From assembly GCA_903930675.1 (NCBI GenBank), contig CAIYZJ010000242.1, forward strand, positions 1 to 56,481: a DNA stretch of 56,481 bases, given 5' to 3'. This DNA is from an uncultured Hyphomicrobiales bacterium (GTDB lineage: Bacteria > Pseudomonadota > Alphaproteobacteria > Rhizobiales > Beijerinckiaceae). The notes beneath the pieces were generated by a model. It searched no databases and was not told the origin of the DNA. It worked only from the letters and a program-made list of their open reading frames with translations. The translations under genes were made by a program, and so were the position numbers. Shown here in pieces: positions 25,373 to 34,724 of this stretch (position 1 is its first letter; each line of letters begins with the position of its first letter).

Positions 25373-27736
25373 TTGTCCCAAGCCTTGCCCACCCCTTGCG
25401 TAACCCATGCCATGGAGGACGCCCGATCCGTCCGGCGGTTCGAGGATCTGCGCTTTGTTACAGGACAGGGGCAATTTGTCGATGATCTGGCACCACAAAC
25501 CGGACTGTTTGCGGGTTTTTTGCGCTCACCCCATGCCCATGCGGACATCATCGCGATCGACACCGCTGCGGCCCGTGCGCTCAAAGGCGTTTATGGTGTC
25601 TATACCGCGAACGATGTCCTGAAAGCTGCGGGCCATCCTGAGGGCTTAGGCCCCTTGCCAACCTCCATTCCTTTGGGGCCCGAAACAGAATTGATTGTGC
25701 CACGGCGTGAACCTTTGTGTCGGGATCGTGTCCGCCATGTCGGCGATCTTGTTGCCATGGTTGTCGCCGATTGTCCGGCCAGGGCGCAGGACGCTTTGGA
25801 ATTGATCACGGTCGACTATCGTGTGCTCGAACCTGTGATTGATCCTGCCACAGCCCATGATCCTGCCAAACCGCGCCTCTGGGATGAGGCCGCCCATAAT
25901 CGGGCTTTTGTCTACCAGCGTGGCGATGATGCAGGCACAAAAGCCGCCTTTGCCAAAGCCCGCCATCATGTCGAGCTGACGCTCGTCAACAACCGGATTG
26001 CGGCAGTGGCTCTGGAGCCCCGCTGCGCAGTCGGTTTGTGGGATGCGACAGACCAACGCTATCGGCTGATTGTCAGTGCCGCATCCGTCCACTTCATCCG
26101 CGACGAGCTGGCCTCCGGCGTCTTCGGTATCCCCAAGGACCGGATCGAGGTCATGTCGCCCGATGTCGGCGGCGGGTTCGGTATGAAAAACGTCACCTAT
26201 CCGGAATATGCGCTGGTCCTCTGGGCGGCCAGACGGCTGCAACGGCCGGTCCGCTGGACCGCAGACCGGCTGGAGGATTTCACCTCTGGCGTTCACGGGC
26301 GTGACAATATCACGCGGGGGCGGCTGGCACTCGATCACAAAGGGCGGTTTTTGGCATTGGACGTCGAAACCATTGCCAATATCGGCGCTTACGTCACCTC
26401 GCTTGGTCCGGGCAGTGCCACGGTTGCCCCGACACCGGCGATGGGCGGGATCTATGCCTTTCCGGTCCTGTCGATGAATGTGCGCGGTGTTTTTACCAAT
26501 ATGGCTCCCATCGACGCCTATCGCGGGGCGGGCAAGCCCGAAGCCAATTACATGCTGGAACGGCTGATCGATCTGGCGGCCCGCCAACTCGGCATGTGCC
26601 CGGCCGAATTGCGGCGGCGCAATGTCATCAGACAGTTTCCCTTCACCAACGGGACCGGCTTTACGATTGATTGCGGTGTCTTCGAGCACAATCTCGACAA
26701 GGCCATGGCTGCGATTGACCATGCCCGTTTTGCCAAGCGGCGCGCCCTGTCAAAGAAAGCGGGGCAGTTGCGCGGGCTCGGCATCGGCTGCTTTCTGGAG
26801 ACATCCAGAGGTCCGGCGGAAGAGGAGGCCTGGTTGCGGCCAACGGCTGACGGCTTGATCGAGATCGTGGTCGGCACCCAATCCAACGGGCAAGGGCATG
26901 AAACCAGTTTTGTGCAGCTGATCGCCCGACATTTGTCGGTCCCCCTGTCGATGTTGCGCTATGTGCAAGCTGATACCTGCACCGTCCCGACAGGCGGCGG
27001 GCATGGCGGTGCCCGATCCCTGCATATGGGCGGCACGGCACTGGTCTATGCGGCTCGAGATCTTTTGGATAAAACAACAGCCATCGCCGCCCGTTATCTG
27101 CAGGTTGATCTGGAGGCGGTGCGGTATGAGGACGGCGTGTTTTATTCTTCGAACCGAGATCAGGCCAAACCCCAACATATCGCCATGCGTGCCTTGATCC
27201 TCGCCTTTGCCGAGGTGGAAAATCTGGAATTGATGTCCGGCTATGGCGCCTTCAGGCAAGCCCCGATCACTTTCCCCAATGGCTGCCATGCGGCGGAAGT
27301 CGAGGTTGATCCCGATACCGGTGCTGTCACTATTCTGCAATATGTGGCTGTCGACGATTATGGCACCCTGCTCAATCCGATGCTGACCGAAAGTCAGGTG
27401 CAAGGCGGGATCGCGCAGGGCATAGGACAGGCCATGCTCGAAGCCATCCGTTATGACCCGGACAGCGGGCAATTGATCACCTCGAGCCTGATGGATTACG
27501 CCGTGCCGCGTGCTGCCGATTTGCCGGATTTCGAGATCCATCTGGTGGAATGCCCGACCGCTTCAAACCCTCTCGGCTGCAAAGGAGCAGGGCAGGCCGG
27601 TGCCATCGGCGCCCCGCAGACCATCATCAATGCCATTGTCGATGCCCTCAAACCCTACGGCATCACCCATATCGACATGCCTGCCACGCCGCTGAAGATT
27701 CTCACCGCCATTCGGGATGCCCGCAGGGTGGCATGA
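25373..27736 (+). CDS. Molybdenum hydroxylase large subunit (xanthine dehydrogenase/CoxL family)
   Basis: 787 residues, matching the molybdopterin-binding large subunit of three-subunit xanthine dehydrogenase/CO dehydrogenase enzymes. A TTG start is chosen because AGGA lies eight bases upstream; ATG 25412 is the alternative. The aldehyde oxidase/xanthine dehydrogenase a/b hammerhead spans about 20-140. Molybdopterin-binding blocks include SPDVGGGFGMKN, DAYRGAGKPEANYMLERLID and GGGHGGARSLHMGG. At the usual catalytic glutamate (typically GEAG), this protein has GAGQAGAIGAPQ, with Gln at residue 741. No FAD-binding or 2Fe-2S subunit gene is adjacent. Substrate unknown; a purine, aldehyde or N-heterocycle hydroxylase is plausible. 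Confidence 0.9.
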   Translation: MSQALPTPCVTHAMEDARSVRRFEDLRFVTGQGQFVDDLAPQTGLFAGFLRSPHAHADIIAIDTAAARALKGVYGVYTANDVLKAAGHPEGLGPLPTSIPLGPETELIVPRREPLCRDRVRHVGDLVAMVVADCPARAQDALELITVDYRVLEPVIDPATAHDPAKPRLWDEAAHNRAFVYQRGDDAGTKAAFAKARHHVELTLVNNRIAAVALEPRCAVGLWDATDQRYRLIVSAASVHFIRDELASGVFGIPKDRIEVMSPDVGGGFGMKNVTYPEYALVLWAARRLQRPVRWTADRLEDFTSGVHGRDNITRGRLALDHKGRFLALDVETIANIGAYVTSLGPGSATVAPTPAMGGIYAFPVLSMNVRGVFTNMAPIDAYRGAGKPEANYMLERLIDLAARQLGMCPAELRRRNVIRQFPFTNGTGFTIDCGVFEHNLDKAMAAIDHARFAKRRALSKKAGQLRGLGIGCFLETSRGPAEEEAWLRPTADGLIEIVVGTQSNGQGHETSFVQLIARHLSVPLSMLRYVQADTCTVPTGGGHGGARSLHMGGTALVYAARDLLDKTTAIAARYLQVDLEAVRYEDGVFYSSNRDQAKPQHIAMRALILAFAEVENLELMSGYGAFRQAPITFPNGCHAAEVEVDPDTGAVTILQYVAVDDYGTLLNPMLTESQVQGGIAQGIGQAMLEAIRYDPDSGQLITSSLMDYAVPRAADLPDFEIHLVECPTASNPLGCKGAGQAGAIGAPQTIINAIVDALKPYGITHIDMPATPLKILTAIRDARRVA

Positions 27737-27854
27737 GCCGCTGGCAAAGGTCTTGGTGTGTTTTTGTAATCGCGGCGATTCTCCGGACTTCGAGAATAAT
27801 GCTCCATGCAGACTTGCCCCCCAGGCAGGCGGCTTGACAATCAGCTTCGGGTTG

Positions 27855-27868
27855 ACTTGTATACAAGT
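27855..27868. promoter_or_regulatory. Likely GntR/FCD operator palindrome
   Basis: ACTTGTATACAAGT is a perfect 14-bp palindrome with the TTGTATACAA core typical of FadR/VanR-type GntR operators. It abuts the ATG at 27869 of a GntR/FCD gene, so autoregulation is likely. A TTGACT overlaps its left edge. Confidence 0.7.
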
Positions 27869-28582
27869 ATGCAGACCAATTTGAAGCCCCTTGATCGCCG
27901 TCAAAACACCGCCGCACAGGCCTATGCCCAATTGCGGGCATGGATCATTTCGGGCGAATTGCGGCCCGGTCAGGTGATTTCCGAACCTAAAATGGCCATG
28001 ACCTTCGGGGTCAGCCGCACGCCGATCCGCGAAGTATTCAAGCGGCTGCAGGATGAACAATTGCTCGATATTTTCCCCCAGCAGGGCACGGTGGTTTCGC
28101 CCATCGACATCGCGCTGGTGCGCTCCAACCAGTTTATCCGCGAGACGCTGGAACTTCGCACCATTGCACTGGCCGCGACGCTGGCCGATGTGCAGGATAT
28201 TGCCGGTCTGCACGCGCAAATGGAGGCGCAAAAGCAGCTGGTTCGTGAGGGTAACCATCGCCGGTTTTTCGCAGCCGACGACCATTTCCACGAAACGTTG
28301 ATCGGCATTGCCGGACAGCCGGCGGTGTGGAAAACTATCGAGGATGCCAAAGCGCAGATCGACCGCGTGCGGCATTTGTCGCTGGAAGATCCCGATTGGT
28401 TACGCAGGATCTATACCGAACATCTGGCGATCACCGATGCGATTGCCTGTCACGACGCCGCAGAGGCTGTTGTGGCGATGCAGTCGCATTTGCACACAGT
28501 TTATGTCGCCATCGACAAGATAGCGCTGGCGCATCCGCATTTTCTCAAAAAAGACCAGCGAACCGAGTCGCCGGCTTTTTAA
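27869..28582 (+). CDS. GntR-family transcriptional regulator (FCD domain)
   Basis: 237 residues from ATG 27869. The alternative ATG at 27806 would add 21 residues encoded across a palindromic operator, so the shorter start is preferred even though no ribosome site is clear (possibly leaderless). The winged-helix domain is at about 15-80, with the typical SEPKMAMTFGVSRTPIREVF. A C-terminal FCD ligand domain has the D..H metal pattern (DDHFHETLIG, then EHLAITDAI and MQSHLHTVY). FCD regulators sense carboxylic or sugar acids. It sits 25 bases before a polar-amino-acid-type ABC operon followed by mannonate dehydratase, which it probably controls. Confidence 0.88.
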   Translation: MQTNLKPLDRRQNTAAQAYAQLRAWIISGELRPGQVISEPKMAMTFGVSRTPIREVFKRLQDEQLLDIFPQQGTVVSPIDIALVRSNQFIRETLELRTIALAATLADVQDIAGLHAQMEAQKQLVREGNHRRFFAADDHFHETLIGIAGQPAVWKTIEDAKAQIDRVRHLSLEDPDWLRRIYTEHLAITDAIACHDAAEAVVAMQSHLHTVYVAIDKIALAHPHFLKKDQRTESPAF

Positions 28583-28607
28583 TCAAAATCTCGGGCAGGA
28601 GGAGCTT

Positions 28608-29459
28608 ATGTCAGTATCTGTTAAAAAGACGATGCGTCGGTTGTTCATGCCGCTGACGGTGATTGCCGCTTTGGCTGCAGGGTCAAGCCTGTCACAGGCC
28701 CAAGAACCACCGGCAGCAGGCAAGAGCCCGCGCATTGATGCCATCAAATCGTCCGGTGTCTTGCGTGTGGCGGTGTTGTCCAACGCACCATGGTTGATTG
28801 AAAATACCAGTGGCACGGGCGAGGCATGGGATGGTCCGGCCTGGATTCTGGCCAAGGAATATGCCCGTCTGCTCGGAGTGAAATTGCAGACCGTACCGGT
28901 CTCGCATGAAACCAAGGTGCCGGTGCTGGCGTCCAACCAGGCCGATCTGTCGATCACGGCTCTGGCCGAAACGCCCGAGCGGCTCAAGGTCGTTGATTTC
29001 GTGATCTATTCTCAAACCTCGGTCTGCATGTTCGGTCGCGCCGACAATCCCAAATTCAGCGGGGCGAAAAAGGTTGACGATCTCAACCATCCCGATATTA
29101 CCATCGCCTATCTGACCGGCAGTGCCGAGGAAAACTGGGTGAAATCCCGCTTCCCGCTCGCCAAATACCGCGCCGTCGGCGGTACCGGTGTTGCTCCTGT
29201 CGAGGAAATCGTCGCCAAACGCGCCGATGCCGCACCGATCAACCGCATTCCCTATGTGCCGTTGAGCCGCAAGGTCAAAGGCCTTGCTGCGCTTCCCGCC
29301 GAAAACAACTGTCAGGGCAGCATGGAGAAAGCCTCTCCTGTCGGTCTCGCCATCGACAAGAACCAGACGGTTCTGCTGGACTGGCTGCGTGATGTCGCCA
29401 AGGGTATGCAGGCCAAACTCGATGCCGCCGAAGGCGTTGTCGTCGGCAAAATGGAATAG
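28608..29459 (+). CDS. Polar-amino-acid-type ABC solute-binding protein (SBP_bac_3)
   Basis: 283 residues with a strong AGGAGG ribosome site and a Sec signal peptide ending near SQAQ. The family-3 pattern is clear: IDAIKSSGVLRVAVLSNAPW at the mature start, then a two-lobe fold with NQADLSITALAETPERLKVVDF. Such proteins bind amino acids, opines or related small zwitterions. The ligand may not be an ordinary amino acid, because the operon ends with mannonate dehydratase. An intercistronic hairpin follows. Confidence 0.9.
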   Translation: MSVSVKKTMRRLFMPLTVIAALAAGSSLSQAQEPPAAGKSPRIDAIKSSGVLRVAVLSNAPWLIENTSGTGEAWDGPAWILAKEYARLLGVKLQTVPVSHETKVPVLASNQADLSITALAETPERLKVVDFVIYSQTSVCMFGRADNPKFSGAKKVDDLNHPDITIAYLTGSAEENWVKSRFPLAKYRAVGGTGVAPVEEIVAKRADAAPINRIPYVPLSRKVKGLAALPAENNCQGSMEKASPVGLAIDKNQTVLLDWLRDVAKGMQAKLDAAEGVVVGKME

Positions 29460-29467
29460 TTGCGAAA

Positions 29468-29497
29468 GGGGCATGCCGCCCGTTCGCGGTGTGCCCC
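29468..29497 (+). other. Intercistronic hairpin after binding protein
   Basis: GGGGCA/TGCCCC and CCGC/GCGG stack into a 10-bp stem with a TG/TG internal loop and a 6-base apical loop. No T-run follows, so it probably stabilises the 3' end of the binding-protein message. Confidence 0.6.
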
Positions 29498-29535
29498 GTA
29501 TTCCATCCCGACAATACCACGCGCCGGAGGCTTGA

Positions 29536-30204
29536 GTGCCTGATTTTGATCTGACACCCATCATGGACAGCTGGCAGTTTCTGGCCACCGGCGTCGGTGT
29601 GACCATTTTGCTGTCGCTGCTCAGCATGGCGGCTTCGCTGGTGCTGGGCACGCTGTTGGGCGTCGGGCGGGTCTATGGTCCGCGGCCCATGCAATGGGCC
29701 ATTACCTTTTACGTCGATACGATGCGCTCGATCCCCGTGCTGGTGGTGATCGTCTGGATCTATTTTGCTGTCCCTATTCTGACCGGGATCAGTTTCCCGC
29801 CCTTCTGGTCGGCCTTGATTGCGATCACGATTCACATCACGGCGTCGGTTGTCGAAATTGTGCGTGCCGGTGTGGAATCGATCCGCGAGGGGCAGTGCCG
29901 CGCGGGGCTGGCGCTGGGCATGTCCTGGCCGCAAGTGATCATCAACATCGTTCTGCCACAGGCGGCCATCCGCATGCTGCCGGCGATCGGCTCTGTCTTG
30001 TCCGTGACGATCAAGGATACGGCGATTGCCTCGGTGATTGCAGTGCCCGAATTCATGAAACGCGCCGAGACTGTGGCCGCGCAAAGCTATCAGCCGATGG
30101 AAGTGTTCACCTTCGCCATCTTTGTCTATTTCCTGCTGTTGTTTCCCACCACGCGGACGGTTGATTTCATCTATCGGCGGCTTTCACATCTGGGGCGGTC
30201 ATGA
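29536..30204 (+). CDS. Polar amino acid ABC permease 1
   Basis: 222 residues starting at GTG 29536, with GGAGG five bases upstream. It has about five membrane segments of the HisM/GlnP type and an EAA loop near [21 protein letters not shown]. The core YVDTMRSIPVLVVIVWIYFA matches this family (FFRGTPLLVQL-like region). It overlaps the next permease gene by four bases, so the two should form a heterodimeric channel. Confidence 0.9.
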   Translation: MPDFDLTPIMDSWQFLATGVGVTILLSLLSMAASLVLGTLLGVGRVYGPRPMQWAITFYVDTMRSIPVLVVIVWIYFAVPILTGISFPPFWSALIAITIHITASVVEIVRAGVESIREGQCRAGLALGMSWPQVIINIVLPQAAIRMLPAIGSVLSVTIKDTAIASVIAVPEFMKRAETVAAQSYQPMEVFTFAIFVYFLLLFPTTRTVDFIYRRLSHLGRS

Positions 30205-30860
30205 CACTGGATTGGTCTATTGTCTGGCTGAACAAAGGGCTATTGGCCGAAGGCGCGCTGATGACCATCGTGCTGACGGTGCTGACCATGGGTCTGGCCG
30301 TGCCATTGGGCATTGTGCTCGCTTTCATGCGGATTTCGAAATGGCGCGGTCTGGCTTTATTGAGCCAGTGCTTTGTCGAATTGTTCCGCAATATCCCGCT
30401 GATCCTGATTGTGTACTGGTCGTTTTACGTCATCCCCATTCTGGTGCCTGTACAGTTCTCGGCCTTCACCACCGGCCTGATCGCCCTTGTGCTGTGTGTC
30501 TCCGCCTATAATGCCGAAACCTTCCGTGCCGGAATCAATTCGGTGCGGGCAGGGCAGACCAATGCGGGGCTGGCTTTGGGCATGAGCCAGTTCCAGGTGA
30601 TGAAGGAGATCATTCTGCCGCAGGCGGCGCGTCGCGTCTTGCCGATTCTGGCTACCACATGGGTCTCTCTGTTCAAGGACACGTCACTGGTGTCGGTGAT
30701 TGCCGTCGGTGAATTGTCGCATGTGGCTTTGCAGATCCGGTCGCAAAGCTTCCGTGTTCTGGAAATGCTGACGGCCATGGCGGTCATCTATTGGATGATG
30801 GGTTACCCGCAAGCCAAATTATCGGACTGGATCCGCAAGAAATTCGAGGTCAAGGAATGA
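30201..30860 (+). CDS. Polar amino acid ABC permease 2
   Basis: 219 residues, HisM/GlnP-type, about five membrane segments. [20 protein letters not shown] is the family's FRGTP-like block, and the EAA loop is in [21 protein letters not shown]. It is the partner of the preceding permease. It overlaps the upstream gene and the downstream ATPase gene by four bases each. Confidence 0.92.
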   Translation: MTLDWSIVWLNKGLLAEGALMTIVLTVLTMGLAVPLGIVLAFMRISKWRGLALLSQCFVELFRNIPLILIVYWSFYVIPILVPVQFSAFTTGLIALVLCVSAYNAETFRAGINSVRAGQTNAGLALGMSQFQVMKEIILPQAARRVLPILATTWVSLFKDTSLVSVIAVGELSHVALQIRSQSFRVLEMLTAMAVIYWMMGYPQAKLSDWIRKKFEVKE

Positions 30861-31630
30861 CTGACACATCCCCGATCCGGCGTGCAGCCACGCAACGGCC
30901 TTTGCTGGAATACAAACATGTCCGCAAATCCTTCGGGGCCTTTACGGCGCTTGATGATATTTCACTCACTATCTATCCCGGGGAAGTCGTGTGCTTTATC
31001 GGGCCTTCGGGGTCGGGCAAGTCGACTTTGCTGCGCGGCACCAACGGTTTGGATCCGTTCGACGGCGGCGAGGTGATTTTTGACGGACTGGTTTTGCCAC
31101 GCAAGCCCAGCGACGTGCGCAAAGTGCGCCGGCGCATGGGCATGGTGTTCCAGAATTTTGAACTGTTTCCGCACAAGACCGCCTTGCAGAATGTGGCGAT
31201 CGGCCCGATTACCGTGTTGAACACGGATAAGGCCGAGGCCGAACAACAGGCCATGATCCTTCTGGCCAAAGTCGGGCTGTCCGACAAGGCCGATAATTAT
31301 CCGGTCAACCTGTCGGGCGGGCAACAGCAGCGGGTGGCGATTGCGCGCGCGCTGGCCATGCAACCGGAAGTCCTGTTGTTCGACGAACCGACCTCGGCGC
31401 TTGATCCCGAAACCATCGGCGAAGTGCTGTCGGTGATGAAGGCGCTGGCCGATGAAGGCCGCACCATGGTGATCGTCACCCATGAAATGAGCTTTGCACG
31501 CCGCGTCGCCGATTGGGTGATCGTGTTCGAGCGTGGCAAGGTGCTCGAAGAAGGGCCGCCCGAACAGATTTTCGAAGCACCCACGGTCGAGCGTACCAAG
31601 GAATTTCTCGGCCATCTGGGCTGGGCCTGA
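30857..31630 (+). CDS. Polar amino acid ABC ATP-binding protein
   Basis: 257 residues from ATG 30857, which overlaps the permease stop (ATGA); the longer frame from 30791 is rejected. Walker [14 protein letters not shown], signature [15 protein letters not shown], Walker [12 protein letters not shown] and the switch histidine in VTHEM are all intact. Its length and pattern match HisP/GlnQ. It powers the importer whose parts precede it. Confidence 0.95.
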   Translation: MTDTSPIRRAATQRPLLEYKHVRKSFGAFTALDDISLTIYPGEVVCFIGPSGSGKSTLLRGTNGLDPFDGGEVIFDGLVLPRKPSDVRKVRRRMGMVFQNFELFPHKTALQNVAIGPITVLNTDKAEAEQQAMILLAKVGLSDKADNYPVNLSGGQQQRVAIARALAMQPEVLLFDEPTSALDPETIGEVLSVMKALADEGRTMVIVTHEMSFARRVADWVIVFERGKVLEEGPPEQIFEAPTVERTKEFLGHLGWA

Positions 31631-31667
31631 ACCCGATCTTCAAAACCGGTTGTGAACAAAGAGGTCA

Positions 31668-32867
31668 ATGATGGAACAAGCATGGCGGTGGTTTGGCCCT
31701 GACGAGCCGACAACTTTACGGGATGTCACGCAGACAGGTGCGACGGGCATTGTGACCGCTCTGCACCATGTCAAATATGGCGAGGTCTGGACTGTCGACG
31801 AGATCATGGCCCGCAAAAATATGATCGAGGCCGATCCCGAACTCGGTCTGCGCTGGAGCGTGGTGGAAAGCCTGCAAATTCCCGAAGCGGTGAAATTGGG
31901 CGAAGGTGATCTGGAACCGATGTTCGAGAAATACCGCCAATCCATCCGCAATCTCGCGCAATGCGGGATCGAGACGATCTGCTACAATTTCATGACCGTG
32001 CAGGACTGGATGCGGACCGAGCACAGTTATCTCCTGCCCGGCGGCGCGCGCGCTCTGCGCTTCAATGCCTATGAATATGCCGCCTTCGATTGCTTCATCC
32101 TCAAACGCAAAGGGGCCGAAGCGGATCAGACGCCGGAGGTTCTGGACGCCGCCAAGCGCTGGATGGACAAGGCCTCTGAGGCCGATCAGGACAGGCTGTT
32201 TGCCAATATCATGGCCGGTTTGCCCGGTGCGTTCGAACGCTATGATCTGCAAACCCTGCGCGATATTCTGGCCCGCCATTCCCATATCAGCAAGGATATG
32301 CTGCGCGACAATCTCAAAACCTTTCTGGAAAACATCATTCCGACGGCTGAGGAATGCGGCGTCAGAATGTGTATCCATCCAGACGATCCGCCCCGTCCGC
32401 TGCTCGGCCTGCCGCGCATTACCTGCAACGGGGACGATATTGCCTTCATTCTGGATTGCGTGCCATCCCCGTCCAACGGGCTGACTTTCTGTTCCGGTTC
32501 GCTCGGGGCCAATGTGGCCAATGACGTGCCGAAGATTGCCGAACGTTTCGCCGACAAAATCCACTTTGCCCATTTGCGCAATGTCAGCAACTATGCCGAC
32601 GGCTCCTTCATGGAAGCCGCCCATCTCGAGGGTGATGTCGATATGGTGGCGGTTGTCGAGGTTCTGCTGCGCGAGCAGAAGCGGCGGCAGGAGGCAGGGC
32701 GCAAGGACTGGCGCATTCCGTTCCGGCCCGATCACGGTCATGAATTGCTTGATGATGTGAACAAGCCCACCCATCCCGGCTATCCCGCCATCGGCCGCCT
32801 GCGCGGTCTGGCTGAAATCCGCGGTGTGATGGCGGCGGTCGCCAAAATGCACAATCTGCCGACTTGA
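31668..32867 (+). CDS. uxuA: Mannonate dehydratase
   Basis: 399 residues, fitting UxuA. Recognised blocks are WRWFGPDEPTTLRDVTQTGA at the N-terminus, ICYNFMTVQDWMRT, MCIHPDDPPRPLLGLPRI and the metal-binding HFAHLRNV-like segment (IHFAHLRNVSN). It dehydrates D-mannonate to 2-keto-3-deoxygluconate in glucuronate breakdown. It follows the polar-amino-acid-type ABC genes by 37 bases with a GAGG-like ribosome site, so it is likely the last gene of their operon. No uxaC, uxuB or kdgK lies in the window. The pairing with an amino-acid-type importer is unusual. Confidence 0.93.
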   Translation: MMEQAWRWFGPDEPTTLRDVTQTGATGIVTALHHVKYGEVWTVDEIMARKNMIEADPELGLRWSVVESLQIPEAVKLGEGDLEPMFEKYRQSIRNLAQCGIETICYNFMTVQDWMRTEHSYLLPGGARALRFNAYEYAAFDCFILKRKGAEADQTPEVLDAAKRWMDKASEADQDRLFANIMAGLPGAFERYDLQTLRDILARHSHISKDMLRDNLKTFLENIIPTAEECGVRMCIHPDDPPRPLLGLPRITCNGDDIAFILDCVPSPSNGLTFCSGSLGANVANDVPKIAERFADKIHFAHLRNVSNYADGSFMEAAHLEGDVDMVAVVEVLLREQKRRQEAGRKDWRIPFRPDHGHELLDDVNKPTHPGYPAIGRLRGLAEIRGVMAAVAKMHNLPT

Positions 32868-33061
32868 AACAATCAATCGGGATCGTCATTTAGGTCCTGG
32901 TTGTATCTGTCAACGGCAAAGGGACAGGTGCCCTCGAAGGATCGGCCATGCACTTTGCCGGATAAAGCGCTGCCGTTCAACCGGACAGTCAATCAACTTG
33001 GTTCGACACTGCTCCCCGAGCTCACAAGCATAGGCGGAAAGTTTTTCTTGTTTCAATGCCG
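32868..33061. other. 194-base convergent gap with no recognised gene
   Basis: This lies between the ends of uxuA (+) and a Pot-type permease gene (-). I see no clear terminator hairpin and no convincing short gene. Base composition becomes more AT-rich from about here rightward. Confidence 0.6.
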
Positions 33062-33850
33062 TTACGACTCGGACCTTACAATACGCTTGAGCCCTATCAG
33101 CCTTTCAGCGATCAGCACGATCGCAATGATCATGAAGATCTGTATCGCCGAGGCCGCAGCGATGACCAATTGTCCCCCCTGAAATTGCAAATAGGAGAAG
33201 ATCTCGATCGGCAGTGTCGTAACGCCCGGACCGGTGAGAAAAAGTGCAGTGTTGAGTTCGCCGAGCGAGAGGATGAAGGCAAAAATACCTCCTGCCAGCA
33301 TTCCGGGCCAGATGAGGGGGGCAATGATGAAGATAAACACATCAACCGGCGAGGCTTTCAGGCTTTGTCCGGCCTCTTCCAATGCCGGATCAACGGCCAA
33401 CAGGCTCGATGTCACAGAGCGTACAACAAAGGGCAGCCCCAAAACGGAATGGGCGATGACCAGCCCGAGAAAATCCGGGACACCGCCAATGCTTTTGTAA
33501 AAAATCAGCAATGAAAGGCCAAGCACGATCGCAGGGAAAATCAGTGGTGCGAGAAACATCCCTTGCACCAGATTGAAAAGCGTCCCCTTTCGGCGGGCGA
33601 TGGCAATCGATGCCATTGTCCCGAGCACTGTCGCGAGTATGGATGCGATGGTTGCAATCTGAAGGCTGCGGCTAAAGGCCCCGCGCATGGAGTCGCTCGC
33701 AAAAAAGGCTTCGAACCAGCGCAATGAAAACCCTTTCGGAGGAAAGGCGAAAAATTCGGATGCAGAAAATGCTGTGACCACGACAATCAGGATCGGCAGC
33801 AGGACAACCACATAGGAAAAACCGGTCAGCGCAATCAGAAGTCCACGCAT
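33062..33850 (-). CDS. ABC permease, PotC type
   Basis: 262 residues with about six membrane segments and an EAA loop near DPALEEAGQSLKASPVDVF. The pattern VLLPILIVVVTAFSASEFFAFPP matches the second permease of spermidine/putrescine, iron or thiamine type importers. It is the last gene of a minus-strand operon with a PotB-type permease, a PotA-type ATPase, an amidotransferase-like protein, a PotD-type binding protein and a GGT-like hydrolase. Polyamines are only one of several possible ligand classes. Confidence 0.9.
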   Translation of the reverse strand: MRGLLIALTGFSYVVVLLPILIVVVTAFSASEFFAFPPKGFSLRWFEAFFASDSMRGAFSRSLQIATIASILATVLGTMASIAIARRKGTLFNLVQGMFLAPLIFPAIVLGLSLLIFYKSIGGVPDFLGLVIAHSVLGLPFVVRSVTSSLLAVDPALEEAGQSLKASPVDVFIFIIAPLIWPGMLAGGIFAFILSLGELNTALFLTGPGVTTLPIEIFSYLQFQGGQLVIAAASAIQIFMIIAIVLIAERLIGLKRIVRSES

Positions 33851-33851
33851 T

Positions 33852-34724
33852 TCAGCCCCTTCCCTGCACGCGTCCGGGTCTGAGGAGAGCCAGTATCAAG
33901 CCCGCCACCACCAAGGCCAGCGTCAAGAGTGCAAAGGAAAGTGCAGCTGCCAACGGCCAGCGGAAGCCCGAAACCGAGTCAAAGACCAGACTGACCAGAA
34001 GCTTCATGCGTGGTCCGCCAAGCAGCGTGATCGTCACATAGGCGCTGAGCGTAAGGAGAAAAACCAGCAGGGTTCCGGATGCCACACCGGGGCTCGACAG
34101 GGGCCAGACCACTTCAATGAATGTGCGGACGGGATTGGCCTTCAGCGATTGTGCGGCCTCGATATATTGCCGGTCGATCGCGTTGAGCGCATTGACAATC
34201 GACACAACCATATAGGACAGAAGGATGGTCATCAGCCCGAAGGCCACCGCCTCGAAACTGTTGAGGAGCAGAAGAGGCCCGTCAATCAATCCGGTTGAGC
34301 GAAGCATGGAATTGACAACGCCCTGCCGTCCCAGAATCGCGATCCAGCCATAGGCGCGGATGACATTGCTGACCATGAGGGGAGCGACGAGCAGCAACAG
34401 CATGATTAATCGCGTGCGCGGCGGCAACGGCGCGATCACATAGGCCGTTGCATAGCCGAGGACGAGACAAAGCAGCATGATCGACATGCCTGCCCAAAGC
34501 GTACGCAAAATGATGGTGTGGTAAAAGGAATCGGTCAGGATGCGGTAATAGTTCTCGCCCGAAAGATTGCTGCCGAACAATTCAGTCGACGAAGCCCCGT
34601 GCAGGCTCACCCAGAACAGATTCAGCAAGGGGACAACAAAGAAAATGCCGACGAACAGAAGAGGCGGAGCCAGTAACGCCCAGAAGGCTGTCTGACGGTT
34701 CATGGAGAGACCGCTTCCCATCAT
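33852..34724 (-). CDS. ABC permease, PotB type
   Basis: 290 residues, about six membrane segments, with an N-terminal LLAPPLLFVGIFFVVPLLNLFWVSL typical of PotB-like permeases. The EAA loop is near RQYIEAAQSLKANPVRTFIEV. It lies one base upstream of the PotC-type gene, and its start overlaps the end of the PotA-type gene by four bases. It forms the channel together with the PotC-type protein. Confidence 0.92.
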   Translation of the reverse strand: MMGSGLSMNRQTAFWALLAPPLLFVGIFFVVPLLNLFWVSLHGASSTELFGSNLSGENYYRILTDSFYHTIILRTLWAGMSIMLLCLVLGYATAYVIAPLPPRTRLIMLLLLVAPLMVSNVIRAYGWIAILGRQGVVNSMLRSTGLIDGPLLLLNSFEAVAFGLMTILLSYMVVSIVNALNAIDRQYIEAAQSLKANPVRTFIEVVWPLSSPGVASGTLLVFLLTLSAYVTITLLGGPRMKLLVSLVFDSVSGFRWPLAAALSFALLTLALVVAGLILALLRPGRVQGRG

